This document shows positions 45,514 to 54,964 of a stretch of 64,000 nt of DNA, in pieces. A program made the position numbers and the translations under genes. The stretch is taken from positions 4,407,501 through 4,471,500 of the forward strand of contig NZ_CP053708.1 of the NCBI RefSeq assembly GCF_013201075.1, in the 5' to 3' direction. Position 1 is the stretch's first letter; every line of letters starts with the position of its first letter. The notes under the pieces were generated by a model, which did not search any database, was not told the DNA's origin, and saw only the letters and a list, made by a program, of their open reading frames with translations. This DNA comes from Lichenicola cladoniae. Lineage in GTDB: Bacteria; Pseudomonadota; Alphaproteobacteria; Acetobacterales; Acetobacteraceae.

Positions 45514-46362
45514 CTAGGCTGCCGGGAAATCCGCGCCGAGTGTCACGTCCTTCCAGGTATCGAATTCTTTGCGTAACGAATCCAGTTTGGCGTAAGCGAG
45601 ATCGAGCGCCGGCTTTCCCAGCAACAGATGCAAAGGCGGATTATCGGAGCAGACCGCGGTAATCACCGCCTCGGACCCGCGAACCGGGTCGCCGGCCTGT
45701 GTGCCGCTACGCTCGCGGGTCTGCTCGCGACGCTTGCCGGCGGTTTCCGCATAATCGTCGATCACCGTCGGAGATTCGATGATCGAGCGGCCGGCCCAGT
45801 CGGTCCGGAACGGGCCGGGCTCGACCACCGTGACCTTGATGCCGAGCGGGGCACCCTCGATCGACAGCGACTCCGACAGGCCTTCGACGGCATATTTGGT
45901 GGCGTGATAGTAACCGGTCGCGGCGAAGCTCACGAGGCCGCCGATCGATGAGAAGTTGACGATGTGGCCGCTCCCCTGCGCGCGCATATGCGGCAGTACC
46001 GCCTTGGTCAGCTCGATCAGCCCGAACACGTTGGTTTCGAACTGGGCGCGGATACCCTCATCCTCGCCTTCCTCGATCGCCGCCAGGTAGCCATAGCCGG
46101 CATTGTTCACCAGCACGTCGATGCGGCCGAACTTTGCCCTGGCCGCGGCGACGGCCTCGGCAACGCTCTGCTTGTCGGTGACGTCGAGCTTCAGCGCCAG
46201 GGCACGATCGTCATGGCCTGCAACCAGGTCCTGGAGTTGTTCCGGCTTGCGCGCCGTGGCAACCACCCGCCACCCCCGCTCGAGGATCAGGCGTGCGATC
46301 TCACGGCCGAAGCCGGTCGAGCAGCCGGTGATGAACCAGACGGGTGTCGCGAGATCGGTCAT
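45514..46362 (-). CDS. Short-chain dehydrogenase/reductase
   Basis: A 282-residue classical SDR. The cofactor loop is FITGCSTGFGREIAR (TGxxxGxG), the NNAG motif is in VLVNNAGYGYLAAIEEGE, the catalytic serine is in IVNFSSIGG and the catalytic pair in YYHATKYAVEGLS. The arginine after the first strand (ATARKPEQL) hints at NADP preference. The substrate is unknown. The ATG at 46362 has CAGGA six bases upstream. It is divergent from gspH across about 180 bases. Confidence 0.88.
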   Translation of the reverse strand: MTDLATPVWFITGCSTGFGREIARLILERGWRVVATARKPEQLQDLVAGHDDRALALKLDVTDKQSVAEAVAAARAKFGRIDVLVNNAGYGYLAAIEEGEDEGIRAQFETNVFGLIELTKAVLPHMRAQGSGHIVNFSSIGGLVSFAATGYYHATKYAVEGLSESLSIEGAPLGIKVTVVEPGPFRTDWAGRSIIESPTVIDDYAETAGKRREQTRERSGTQAGDPVRGSEAVITAVCSDNPPLHLLLGKPALDLAYAKLDSLRKEFDTWKDVTLGADFPAA

Positions 46363-46539
46363 GATTATCCTGGAACCGGTGGGGTAGGTCGCAGACACAC
46401 ATGGCCTGCATGCCGTGCGGCGCAAGCACGGGCGAGCCAGGCCCGCCCGAAACCACCTTGGCGGATGATGCCGGCATGGTTGGCTCCGGACACGAAAACC
46501 GGCAAGGATCGATCCCGGATTGTCCGGCAGAGGAGAAGC

Positions 46540-46998
46540 GTGGCCGTTCAGCCCCCTGACGAGGCCCCCGGCCGTGCCGCGTCACCCGACGGCAGACACC
46601 CGGACTCCGGCTTCACGCTGATCGAGATGATCGTGGTGCTGGTGGTGCTGGCGCTGGTCGGCAGCATCGTGCTGGCACGCGGCCCGATGCACTCGGCAAC
46701 GCTGGACCTGCGTGCCAGTGCCCGCGCCATGGCATCCGACATGCGGCGGACCCGGGCCGGGGCGATCGCCACGGACCACGACGTCGTGTTCACGGCAGAT
46801 CCGGTCCAGCGGGATTACGGCATACGCAAGGGCGCCCGGCATGGTCTTGCGGCGGCTATCGCCATTGTCGGTATCCCCGCACCGATCGTGTTCCACGCCG
46901 ACGGCAGCAGCTCGGGCGGCGTCGTCACGCTCGGCGAGATGGAGCGTCGCCTCTCCGTTCATGTCGACTGGCTGACCGGGAGGGTCGACGTCCGGTAG
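46540..46998 (+). CDS. gspH: Type II secretion minor pseudopilin H
   Basis: A 152-residue type IV pilin-like protein. The prepilin peptidase site and N-methylated helix are clear: DSG, then FTLIEMIVVLVVLALVGSIV at about residue 25. The globular part has LRASARAMASDMRRTRAGAI and a GspH-like C-terminal beta region. GspH is a minor component of the secretion pseudopilus. The start is a GTG at 46540 with AGGAG five to six bases upstream; a long open frame further upstream is antisense to the SDR gene and false. It is isolated from gspI by about 6.3 kb holding the Galf genes and a peptidase. Confidence 0.85.
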   Translation: MAVQPPDEAPGRAASPDGRHPDSGFTLIEMIVVLVVLALVGSIVLARGPMHSATLDLRASARAMASDMRRTRAGAIATDHDVVFTADPVQRDYGIRKGARHGLAAAIAIVGIPAPIVFHADGSSSGGVVTLGEMERRLSVHVDWLTGRVDVR

Positions 46999-47001
46999 GG
47001 C

Positions 47002-48930
47002 TCAGGTGGCGGACGCTGTGGGTGCCGGGACCGGGCGGGCCGCGACGCTGGCTTTTCCGCATCCCAGATAATGCTCCCAGAAGCCCGGCGAGGTCAGCTC
47101 GGGCGCGGCGGCCTTCCAGGATGCGGCCACCTGATCGCCGTGCCGGAACAGTCGCAGCAGCACCGGCAGGGTCTGCCGGCTCAGGCTCCAGAACCGGCCC
47201 CGGTCACGCTGGTAGGCGGACATCTCCGGCTCCCACCCGTTGTCCAGCACGACGTGCTCGGCGTGACGCAGCCCGATCCACGAGAAGTCACTGGTCGCCA
47301 CCAGCCTGGGTTTCGAGTTTGCCGTGGGCACCAGGGCATGTCGCAGCAGGACCACGATGAACCAGAACAGGAACACGCCGCGTGCCCGCGGGATCCGGGC
47401 CACCATGGCAGGATCCATGACCTCCTTCCGGCCGACCGCCCCCGGGCCGTAAAGGTGCCTGAGTGCGGTGATGCCGGCATGCAGCGGACGTGGATCCTGC
47501 CTCAGGATCGCCGGGCCGGCCAGGAAGTCGGCGACGCCGCGCATGATGAGGGCTGCGCCATAGTAGCGGAAGGTAAGCATGTGCAGCAGCCAGCTGCGCC
47601 CGGCACGGCGCAGGGCGGCGGCGCGGCCGAACCGGTCGTGCAGCGCCGCCAGCACCAGCAGGTTGCGTGTCTCGTAATAGAGCTGCCAGTTGCCGAGCTT
47701 CAGGTAGAACGGCTCGTGCCAGACCGCCGCACCTGGCAGAACCGTTGTAAATATCCCCTGTCGATAGAGGCGCATGCCGTATTCGGCATCGTCGCCGCGG
47801 ATGAAGCATGGCATCGGCAGCCCGACCCGCCTGACGATGTCGAGCGATAGCGCGAAGCACCACCAGCCGTTGAAGTGCACCGATTGCGGCTGTGCGAGCA
47901 GGTTCAGCGCATCGGCCGATTGCAGATCGGTGTCGTGCTGCACGGCCCGTGGGAACCAGCTGAAGCTGTCGATCACCGCGCCGCCCTCGTACAGGCGGGT
48001 CGGCTGGACGCTGTCGAGCATTTGCCCCCCTACCGCGACGTTCTCCCGCGCCAGCGACAGGAATGCGATCAGCCGGAGCAGCGTGTCCGGCTCCAGGCGG
48101 ATATCGTCGTCTAGAAAGGCGCAGTGGGTCAGCATCGGATCGGCCAGCGTAGCCAGCAGGCCACGGGTAAATCCGCCGGCACCGCCGAAATTGCCCTGCT
48201 CGATGATGGTCAGACGAGACCCCAGTCGTTCGGCCCATGGTGCGATGAGTTCATGCGCGATCAGACCAGGCCGGCCCTGATTGACGATGAAGACCCGGTC
48301 CAGGCGCGCCATGACCGCCGGGTCCGTCACCATAACCTCCAGCACCGCGGCCATGAAACTTTCGCGGTTGAACGTGCAGAAGACGATCCCGAGTGCTACC
48401 GGAGCGGGCGGCGTTTCACCAAGCCAGGCCGCCTCGATGAACTGCGCGCCAGACCCGGTAGCGGTCGCGGTGACTTCGAAATACACCAATCCATATTCGC
48501 GAAAGTTGCTGCTCTGATCAGGGATGTCGAACCTGACCGTCTGTTCCCCGGCATCACCGGCAACGTGCGTTTCGCCGAGCAGCATGTGCACGCCCATGAC
48601 CCGGCGCAGCAAGCGAACGACGCAGGACCCATGCACCGTCACCGAAAGTGCCAGGCTGTGCAGCGTGGTATTCAACCGCCAGTGCGATTCGAAGAACGAG
48701 CCGAAATAGGTATCGAACAACAGCGTCGTACCTGGTAGTAACGCTATCGTTCCGTCCGGCTGTAGATGTGCGCCGTATGAGCCGAGACCTTCCGGCTCCA
48801 GACGCGCCGCACGCCAATAGAGCGGACGGAGTTCCGGTGCCCGGTCGGTCAACACGCGCTGCAATGTCTGCTCGCCACGGGCAGATCGATCGGTGCGAGC
48901 CGGATCAGCCAAATGAGCGAGTTGATCCAT
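47002..48930 (-). CDS. GlfT2-like galactofuranosyltransferase (GT2, multidomain)
   Basis: A 642-residue protein with an N-terminal beta-sandwich region (about 1-190), a GT2 catalytic domain (about 200-400) and a C-terminal helical region. In the catalytic part GIVFCTFNRESFMAAVL, IEQGNFGGAGGFTRGL, the metal-binding CAFLDDDIRLEPDTLL (DDD) and GWWCFALSLDIVRR-x-GLPMPCFIRGDDAEYGMR match the layout of mycobacterial GlfT2, which polymerises galactofuranose from UDP-Galf. The UDP-galactopyranose mutase gene lies divergently next door, supporting a Galf donor. ATG 48930 has GGAG five bases upstream; a TTG eight codons earlier is the alternative. Confidence 0.85.
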   Translation of the reverse strand: MDQLAHLADPARTDRSARGEQTLQRVLTDRAPELRPLYWRAARLEPEGLGSYGAHLQPDGTIALLPGTTLLFDTYFGSFFESHWRLNTTLHSLALSVTVHGSCVVRLLRRVMGVHMLLGETHVAGDAGEQTVRFDIPDQSSNFREYGLVYFEVTATATGSGAQFIEAAWLGETPPAPVALGIVFCTFNRESFMAAVLEVMVTDPAVMARLDRVFIVNQGRPGLIAHELIAPWAERLGSRLTIIEQGNFGGAGGFTRGLLATLADPMLTHCAFLDDDIRLEPDTLLRLIAFLSLARENVAVGGQMLDSVQPTRLYEGGAVIDSFSWFPRAVQHDTDLQSADALNLLAQPQSVHFNGWWCFALSLDIVRRVGLPMPCFIRGDDAEYGMRLYRQGIFTTVLPGAAVWHEPFYLKLGNWQLYYETRNLLVLAALHDRFGRAAALRRAGRSWLLHMLTFRYYGAALIMRGVADFLAGPAILRQDPRPLHAGITALRHLYGPGAVGRKEVMDPAMVARIPRARGVFLFWFIVVLLRHALVPTANSKPRLVATSDFSWIGLRHAEHVVLDNGWEPEMSAYQRDRGRFWSLSRQTLPVLLRLFRHGDQVAASWKAAAPELTSPGFWEHYLGCGKASVAARPVPAPTASAT

Positions 48931-49080
48931 CGGAACTCCACACAGGTCGTTCAAAACCGGAACATCGATAGTATTGAGCCACTAAACAACCGAACACATG
49001 AGCGCCAGTATCAATTTTCAGTCAGGCATGCGGCTTTCTGGTCAAACCAGCGTTAAGTTGATGGCCGGACACTAAAATCT

Positions 49081-49106
49081 GTCGCCACGCAACCCAATGT
49101 GGCGAC
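49081..49106. promoter_or_regulatory. Hairpin in the glf/glycosyltransferase divergent promoter region
   Basis: A perfect 8-base inverted repeat (GTCGCCAC/GTGGCGAC) with a 10-base spacer lies 47 bases before the glf start, in a 222-base AT-richer intergenic region. TAAAAT just upstream (49073-49078) could be a -10 element of glf. The repeat could be an operator or an mRNA leader hairpin. Confidence 0.35.
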
Positions 49107-49152
49107 TTGAGAAGAAGATGCTCAATAACATCATAATTCAGAAAGGGTGGTA

Positions 49153-50367
49153 ATGGACGGAATATCGACGCGGGCGAACATGTCTGCGTGTGACTATGAC
49201 TGGCTTATCGTCGGTGCGGGCTTTGCAGGCTCGATTCTGGCCGAACGCCTTGCCGCGCATGGCCAGCGCGTGATGATCATCGATAAGCGTCCCCACATAG
49301 CGGGCAATGCGTATGACCGCGTCGATGAAGCCGGACTGCTGGTACATGAGTACGGGCCTCACATCTTTCACACCAATTCGACGATGGTGTTCGATTACCT
49401 GTCGCGCTTTACCGAATGGCGCTTCTACGAGCATCGCGTGCAGGGCCGTGTCGATGCGAAACTGGTTCCGATCCCGATCAATCTCGACACCGTCAATACT
49501 TTGTATGATCTGAAGCTGACATCCGACGAACTTCCGGGATGGCTGGCGGAGCGTGCGGAACCGGTTGCCGATATCAAGACCGCCGAGGATGTCGTGGTCT
49601 CCCAGGTCGGCCGCGATCTGTACGAGAAGATCTTCCGTTGCTACAGCAGAAAGCAATGGGGTCTCGATCCGTCGGAGCTCGATGCGAGCGTGACCGCACG
49701 GATTCCGGTCAGGCTGGATAATGAAGATCGCTATTTCACGGATCGTCATCAGTTCATGCCGCTGCACGGCTATACGAAAATGTTCGAGCGCATGCTCGAT
49801 CACCCGAACATCACCATCTGCACGGGCACTTCCTATGAAGACGTGGTGGCCAAGGTTCCAGGCGCCCGCCTGATCTGGACTGGTCCGGTTGACGAGTTTT
49901 TTGGCTTTTCCGAAGGCAAGCTTCCATATCGGTCGCTGCGCTTCGTTCATGAAACCCGCGATGTCGAATTCATCCAGCCGGTCGGGACCGTGAACTACCC
50001 GCAGGACGAGGACTACACGCGGATCACCGAGTACAAGCACCTGACCGGTCAAACGCACGACCGCACCAGCATCATGTACGAGTATCCAGCCGCGGAAGGC
50101 GAACCCTATTACCCGGTGCCGCAGGCGGAGAGCCAGGCGACCTACAAGCGCTACCAGAAGCTGGCCGATGCGACGCAGGACGTATGGTTCGTCGGTCGGC
50201 TCGCGACCTATCGCTACTACAACATGGACCAGATCGTGGCCCAGGCATTGGCCACATTCACCCGCATCGAAGCCACCCTGCCGGTGATGCCGGGCATGAG
50301 CCCGGCCGAAGCGACCGGGTCGGTGTCGAACAGCGTTGTGAGCGATCAGACCCTGGTCGAGGCCTGA
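49153..50367 (+). CDS. glf: UDP-galactopyranose mutase
   Basis: A 404-residue flavoenzyme that converts UDP-galactopyranose to UDP-galactofuranose in the cytoplasm. The FAD-binding start is DWLIVGAGFAGSILAERLA, followed by IDKRPHIAGNAYD, EYGPHIFHTNS and the C-terminal GRLATYRYYNMDQIVAQAL, all diagnostic of Glf. Residues RIPVRLDNEDRYFTDRHQFM belong to the substrate-binding region. The ATG at 49153 follows an AAAGGG stretch; an in-frame GTG two codons earlier and an ATG at 49180 are alternatives. Its product is the presumed donor for the adjacent GlfT2-like transferase. Confidence 0.96.
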   Translation: MDGISTRANMSACDYDWLIVGAGFAGSILAERLAAHGQRVMIIDKRPHIAGNAYDRVDEAGLLVHEYGPHIFHTNSTMVFDYLSRFTEWRFYEHRVQGRVDAKLVPIPINLDTVNTLYDLKLTSDELPGWLAERAEPVADIKTAEDVVVSQVGRDLYEKIFRCYSRKQWGLDPSELDASVTARIPVRLDNEDRYFTDRHQFMPLHGYTKMFERMLDHPNITICTGTSYEDVVAKVPGARLIWTGPVDEFFGFSEGKLPYRSLRFVHETRDVEFIQPVGTVNYPQDEDYTRITEYKHLTGQTHDRTSIMYEYPAAEGEPYYPVPQAESQATYKRYQKLADATQDVWFVGRLATYRYYNMDQIVAQALATFTRIEATLPVMPGMSPAEATGSVSNSVVSDQTLVEA

Positions 50368-50394
50368 TCCTTCGTAACTCTATGGTGCAGGGGC

Positions 50395-53133
50395 TCAGCC
50401 GCCAGTCGGCGGACCCTGCACCACTTCGACCAGGTCCTTCGGACGCAACCAGGCCTTGAAGGCTGCCTGGACCTGGGCGGCTGTCGTATTGAAGTAGTGC
50501 CTGGCCGCCACATCCGGCTGGTCCAGCGGCAGGCCCAGATCGACCAGGTGCAGATCCTCGTAGGCGATCGCGTCGAAGCTGGCGCGGCCCATCGGCAACT
50601 GTCGCAACAATGACGCCTTGGCCCGGGTCAGTTCGCCGTCCGTCACCGGCTGCTGCTGCACAGCCTCGAGATCGTGGATCACCAGGTCTCGCGCCTTGCC
50701 GATGTTCTGGGCGTCGGCACCATAGGAGACCGTGTATTCGCTCCGTGTGCGTGACCAGCCCAGCGAACTGCTGACACTGTACACATAGCCGCTCTTGACC
50801 CGGAGATCCCGATACAGCCGCGACGAGAAGCCGCTACCGAGGATCTCGTTGCCCAGCGAGAGGGTGAAATGGTCCGGATCGGTGACCTTCAGCCCGAGTG
50901 CTTCCTTGAGCACGATATTGGATTGCAGGCTGCTGCGGTCGGGCACGTAGGACCTGGACGCGACATTCAGCGGGATCGCCGGCATGTCGATCGCCGGCGT
51001 CGGACCGACTGCCTTCCAGCCTCCGAACGCCTGTTCGATCGCCGATCGTGCATGCTCCGGGGTGATGTCGCCGACAATGACGATGGTGGTGAGATCGGGC
51101 CGGTAGGCGGCGGCATAGAACGCCTTTGCGTCCGCCTCGGTCAGGGCCATCACGGTCTGGGGCGTCGCTTCACGGAGCGCCGGGTCGCCGGCGGGTACCA
51201 CGGCCCGGGTGGTGGCGCGCTGGAACAGATAGTTCGGCGATCCGAGCAGGCCGGCCAGCCCAGCCGCAGTCTGGAGCTGCACCACCTTGAAGGCGTCGGC
51301 CGGGAACACCGGATGCAGTTCGTTGTCCGCGAGCAGGGCCAGGCCAGCGTCGAACTGGCGGGACAGGACCTTGAGCGAGAAGCTGCTGCCGGCATCCTCG
51401 TCGGCGGCGATGTCGTCCAGCGCCTTCTGGAACGCGAGCCGGTCCTTGCTCTCCGACCCATAGTCGAACATCCGCTCGACCAGGCTGGAAACGCCCTCCT
51501 GTCCCTTCGGCTCCTGCATGTCGGCCACCTGGCGGATCCGGCCATACAGCGAGACGGTGTTGGTGACGTGCTGCTGCTGCACGATGAGGCGCAGCCCGTT
51601 CGGCAGGATGCTGACGACCGGCACCGGCGATGGCTCGGGCAGATGTAGCGTGGCCAGTGCGGTGCTCGCCCAGTCCGGCAGCGGCACAGGCTTGTCCGGT
51701 GCGGATGCGAAGGATTCCGCGCCACCGAACCCCTTGCCGGCAATCGGCTTGCCGGAATCCTGCGGCGTCAGCATCGCGGTTACGACGTGCGCCGGATCGA
51801 ACACCGTCGCCGCGATGCGGTTCACGTCGGCGACCGTCACCGCCTTGTAGGCGGCGGCCACCGCGTCCGGCGAGCTCAGGCCCTGGAAGGCCAGGGCGTT
51901 GGACCAGCTCTGCGCCAGCCCGCTGATACTGTCGTTACGGTTGCTGAGCTGGGCCAGCTCGCGACGGCGCGCCGCCTCGACCAGCTCGGGCGGCACGCCG
52001 TTATGGGCAATGTCGGCGATGATCCCGCGGATCCGGCCGAGCAGCTTTTCGCCGTCGCCACCCTTGGGGAACGCGCCCAGCGCCACGCCGAAGCCGACAT
52101 CGGGCTTCGGCCGATACAGGAACTGCGCCGCCAGCGCCTCGCCGGACGGCACCAGCGCATACAGAGCGCCGCGCTCGCTCGACAGCACGTCGCCGAGGAT
52201 GTCGGCCGCCGCGAAATCGGGCGATTTCGAACCGGGCATCCGGTAGGCCAGCGTCGCCAGCCCGATCGGGTAGTCGGTCGGCAGCGACAGGGTCTGCGGC
52301 TTGACCGCACCGAGGCTGAAATCCTTGCGGACCGGCAGGACTTTCGCCGGGATGTCGCCGAACGCGGCCTTCACGTTGGCCAGCGCCTTGTCCGGATCGA
52401 CGTCGCCGGCGATCACCAGGATGGCGTTGTTGGGGGCATACCAGCGCGACCAGAAATCCCGCAGCAGCTTGGCATCGGTCTTGTCGAACGAGGGGCGGGT
52501 GCCGAGCGCGTCGTGCTCGTACGGCGTGCCGGCGAACATCGTCGCCTGCAGTTGCGACAGGTAGTTGTAGGCCGGGCTCGACAGGTCGCGGGACACCTCC
52601 TGCTCGATCGCGCCGCGCTCCTTGTCCCAGTCCGCCTGTTTCAGGCTGAGCCGGTTCATGCGCAACGCCTCGATCCGCAGCACCACGGCAAGATCGTCCG
52701 CCGGGGCGGTGTAGTAATACTGGGTGACGGTCTCGGTGGTGTCGGCATTGTACTCGCCGCCGAGCTTGGCGCCGAGCTCCGAAAGCTGGTCCTTGTCGAG
52801 GCCGTCGCTGCCACGGAACATCATGTGCTCGGTGGCATGCGCGGTGCCCGGAAAGCCCGCGGGCGCATCGTTCGAGCCGGCCAGGTAGTTGATCTCGGTG
52901 GTCACCACGGGCGCCAGCCGGTCCTGCACGATCACCACCCGCAGGCCGTTCGAGAGCGTGGCCCTTACGGCTGAATCGGGTGCGGTCGCGTGTGGTGTGG
53001 GAGCCGCCGCCGGCAGCATCGGCTTGGGGTCCGGGGCTCCCGGCAACACCGGGCCCGCGGCCAGCGCCGGACCGCCGATCGCAGCCAGCATGAGTCCGGT
53101 GATCAACGGCCTGGTCGTCATCCGGTCACGCAT
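50395..53133 (-). CDS. M16-family zinc peptidase (insulinase-like), periplasmic
   Basis: A 912-residue peptidase with signal peptide (cleavage near ALAAGPV) and two tandem M16 halves. The first half is active-looking: the zinc motif H-x-x-E-H is in TAHATEHMMFRGS, with the third ligand region ETVTQYYYTAPADDL. The second half (from about residue 475) is the usual catalytically silent partner and contains DLTTIVIVGDITPEHARSAI. Such proteins degrade peptides in the periplasm or process exported substrates. The ATG at 53133 has GGAG six bases upstream. It lies antisense within the secretion locus, divergent from gspI. Confidence 0.9.
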   Translation of the reverse strand: MRDRMTTRPLITGLMLAAIGGPALAAGPVLPGAPDPKPMLPAAAPTPHATAPDSAVRATLSNGLRVVIVQDRLAPVVTTEINYLAGSNDAPAGFPGTAHATEHMMFRGSDGLDKDQLSELGAKLGGEYNADTTETVTQYYYTAPADDLAVVLRIEALRMNRLSLKQADWDKERGAIEQEVSRDLSSPAYNYLSQLQATMFAGTPYEHDALGTRPSFDKTDAKLLRDFWSRWYAPNNAILVIAGDVDPDKALANVKAAFGDIPAKVLPVRKDFSLGAVKPQTLSLPTDYPIGLATLAYRMPGSKSPDFAAADILGDVLSSERGALYALVPSGEALAAQFLYRPKPDVGFGVALGAFPKGGDGEKLLGRIRGIIADIAHNGVPPELVEAARRRELAQLSNRNDSISGLAQSWSNALAFQGLSSPDAVAAAYKAVTVADVNRIAATVFDPAHVVTAMLTPQDSGKPIAGKGFGGAESFASAPDKPVPLPDWASTALATLHLPEPSPVPVVSILPNGLRLIVQQQHVTNTVSLYGRIRQVADMQEPKGQEGVSSLVERMFDYGSESKDRLAFQKALDDIAADEDAGSSFSLKVLSRQFDAGLALLADNELHPVFPADAFKVVQLQTAAGLAGLLGSPNYLFQRATTRAVVPAGDPALREATPQTVMALTEADAKAFYAAAYRPDLTTIVIVGDITPEHARSAIEQAFGGWKAVGPTPAIDMPAIPLNVASRSYVPDRSSLQSNIVLKEALGLKVTDPDHFTLSLGNEILGSGFSSRLYRDLRVKSGYVYSVSSSLGWSRTRSEYTVSYGADAQNIGKARDLVIHDLEAVQQQPVTDGELTRAKASLLRQLPMGRASFDAIAYEDLHLVDLGLPLDQPDVAARHYFNTTAAQVQAAFKAWLRPKDLVEVVQGPPTGG

Positions 53134-53258
53134 CTGGATCTCCGTCTCTGTCTGGTCCGTCCGGTCCAGGCGGGATCCGGGAGTATCGATCCACAAGATT
53201 AGGGGCCCGGGGCCTTGTCGCAAAGCCGCCAGCCTATGAAGGATATGTCACCTGGACG

Positions 53259-53786
53259 ATGATGGCGCCGATGCTGATCCCCGAAACCCGATCGCAGCCC
53301 GGCTGCACCGAGCCACGCGCAGGCGGTTCCGGCGATTCCGGCTTCACGCTGCTGGAGGTGCTGGTCGCGTTCGTGATCGCGGCGCTGGCACTCGGCGTCC
53401 TGTTCGAAGGCGCCGTCGAGGGTATCCGCTCGACACGCATCGCCGATCGCACCCAGGAGGCGATGTCGCGCGCCCAGTCGCACCTCGCCACCATCGGGCA
53501 TGGCGTGGCCCTGGGGCCATCGACCCAGGAAGGCGAGGACGGAAGCGGCTTCCATTGGAGCCTTCGCATCGTGCTGCTGCAATCCGCTACCATCGGTTCG
53601 AGCGACGGGTCGAATGGCGGGTTCGGCAATGGCGGGGGCGATTCCGGCGGCAAGCAGCCGCGGGCGGCCCTGTATGCTGTCCAGGTCACGGAATCCTGGC
53701 CCGACGAGGCGGCGGCGGGCGATCATACCCGGTCCGTCACGCTCCGCACCGAGCGGCTCGGCCAGCTTCAGGGTGCCGGTCCGTGA
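53259..53786 (+). CDS. gspI: Type II secretion minor pseudopilin I
   Basis: A 175-residue prepilin-like protein. The cleavage site and helix are GDSG, then FTLLEVLVAFVIAALALGVL near residue 28. The C-terminal half contains a Gly/Ser/Asp-rich insert (about 115-135), which is longer than in many GspI proteins. GspI nucleates the pseudopilus tip with GspJ and GspK. The start lies at tandem ATG codons (53259 and 53262). It overlaps gspJ by four bases (GTGA). Confidence 0.85.
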   Translation: MMAPMLIPETRSQPGCTEPRAGGSGDSGFTLLEVLVAFVIAALALGVLFEGAVEGIRSTRIADRTQEAMSRAQSHLATIGHGVALGPSTQEGEDGSGFHWSLRIVLLQSATIGSSDGSNGGFGNGGGDSGGKQPRAALYAVQVTESWPDEAAAGDHTRSVTLRTERLGQLQGAGP

Positions 53787-54400
53787 GGGTGCGCGCCCGG
53801 GCGGCCGGAGATGCCGGCTTCACCCTGCTCGAGATCATCGTGGCCCTGGTGGTGCTCGGCATCCTGCTGTCGACGCTGACACGCGGCGTGCAGTTCGGGC
53901 TCGCCGCGTTCGATCGACAGGACCGGATGATCCAGACCGGTGGCCGGCTGGAAGCCGTCGACCGGACATTGCGCCGCCTGATCGAGCAGCTCGACCCGGG
54001 CACGTCGACCGACGGCGACACCGTTGCCGGCGGGCAGCACGTGCTGGTGTTCCGGAGCCCGCTGCGCCTCGCCGGCTCAAGCAAGCCCGGCGATCCCCAG
54101 ACCGACGGTCTGCTGAATTTGCGGTTGTCGGTGGATTCCGGTCACCGCCTGATCCTGACCTGGTCACCGTACCGCCATGTGATCCCGACCGGTCCCGCCC
54201 CCAAACCGCACGATGACGTGCTGATGACCGGAGTGGACCGGATCGACATCAGCTACTTCGCGGAGGGCGGCTGGCATACGCGGTGGCGGCAACCGGCACC
54301 GCCGGCGCTGATCCGCATCCGCATCGTGTTCCCGGACGGCGACCCCCGCCACTGGCCAGATATCGTCGCCGCTCCTGTGCGTGAGCAACCAGGCAATTGA
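53783..54400 (+). CDS. gspJ: Type II secretion minor pseudopilin J
   Basis: A 205-residue pseudopilin. The N-terminal leader is MRVRARAAGDAG, followed by FTLLEIIVALVVLGILLSTL, with the conserved glutamate at +5. The body (GLAAFDRQDRMIQTGGRLEAV, then a beta-rich part ending IRIRIVFPDGDPRHWPD) fits GspJ. The start is the GTG at 53783 that overlaps the gspI stop codon, a coupled arrangement; a GTG two codons later is also possible. A 564-base gap then separates it from gspL. Confidence 0.85.
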   Translation: MRVRARAAGDAGFTLLEIIVALVVLGILLSTLTRGVQFGLAAFDRQDRMIQTGGRLEAVDRTLRRLIEQLDPGTSTDGDTVAGGQHVLVFRSPLRLAGSSKPGDPQTDGLLNLRLSVDSGHRLILTWSPYRHVIPTGPAPKPHDDVLMTGVDRIDISYFAEGGWHTRWRQPAPPALIRIRIVFPDGDPRHWPDIVAAPVREQPGN

Positions 54401-54964
54401 GCCGATGACCCGTCGTGTCTCGCGCAGCGATCCTTGCTGACTCGTGGTCGCAACGCCTGCCAAAATTATTCCCACGGTGTAGATCCGGCCAGTTCATGAA
54501 CGGGCCATCCTTGGACATCGACACGAGTCTCGACCAAATTCGTTGACGAACAAATGAACTCCTACGGACCTCTCGACAGTTCGGCATGTACGTCTGCATG
54601 CAACATCGACGGTGCATTCAACAACATGCTCTGGAAGAAGTCCGAGAATCGCCCGTGTGTTGACTGATCGTTCATCTAATATTTGTTACGATATAGGATC
54701 GAACCCATATCGGTGAACTGGAATTGTTGTTAATCTTGGATGAACACTCTGTGGATGACCGGGTCGCCATGCCTTGTCCGGACTTCATGCCTGCCGGGCA
54801 TGAAGTCGTCCGGTGGCGGCAGGGGTTGGCCGGTGTCGGCTTGAACGCACTCGGCCGGCAGATCGGTCGCCGAAGTCGTTGAACCGGCAAATGGCATATT
54901 TGGCCCCGCCGGGGCCGCGTAAGCGGATTTCAACCGGGACGAGCTTGATCTATCGTTGGTCCCG
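54401..54964. other. Non-coding gap between gspJ and gspL with an 11-base hairpin
   Basis: I see no supportable gene in this 564-base gap. Its first 400 bases are AT-richer than the surrounding genes. A perfect 11-base stem (GACTTCATGCC/GGCATGAAGTC, 5-base loop) lies at 54781-54807, and a 6-base GC stem (GGCCCC/GGGGCC) near 54902-54916. A TTGAAC (about 54880) and TATTTG (about 54897) could form a promoter for the gspL-K operon. The hairpin may end the gspIJ transcript or control the following operon. Confidence 0.45.

Noticed and set aside
45964-46539. N-terminal extension of gspH back to 45964
   Set aside because: It is antisense to the SDR gene, and a clear ribosome-binding site and prepilin leader start at the GTG at 46540.
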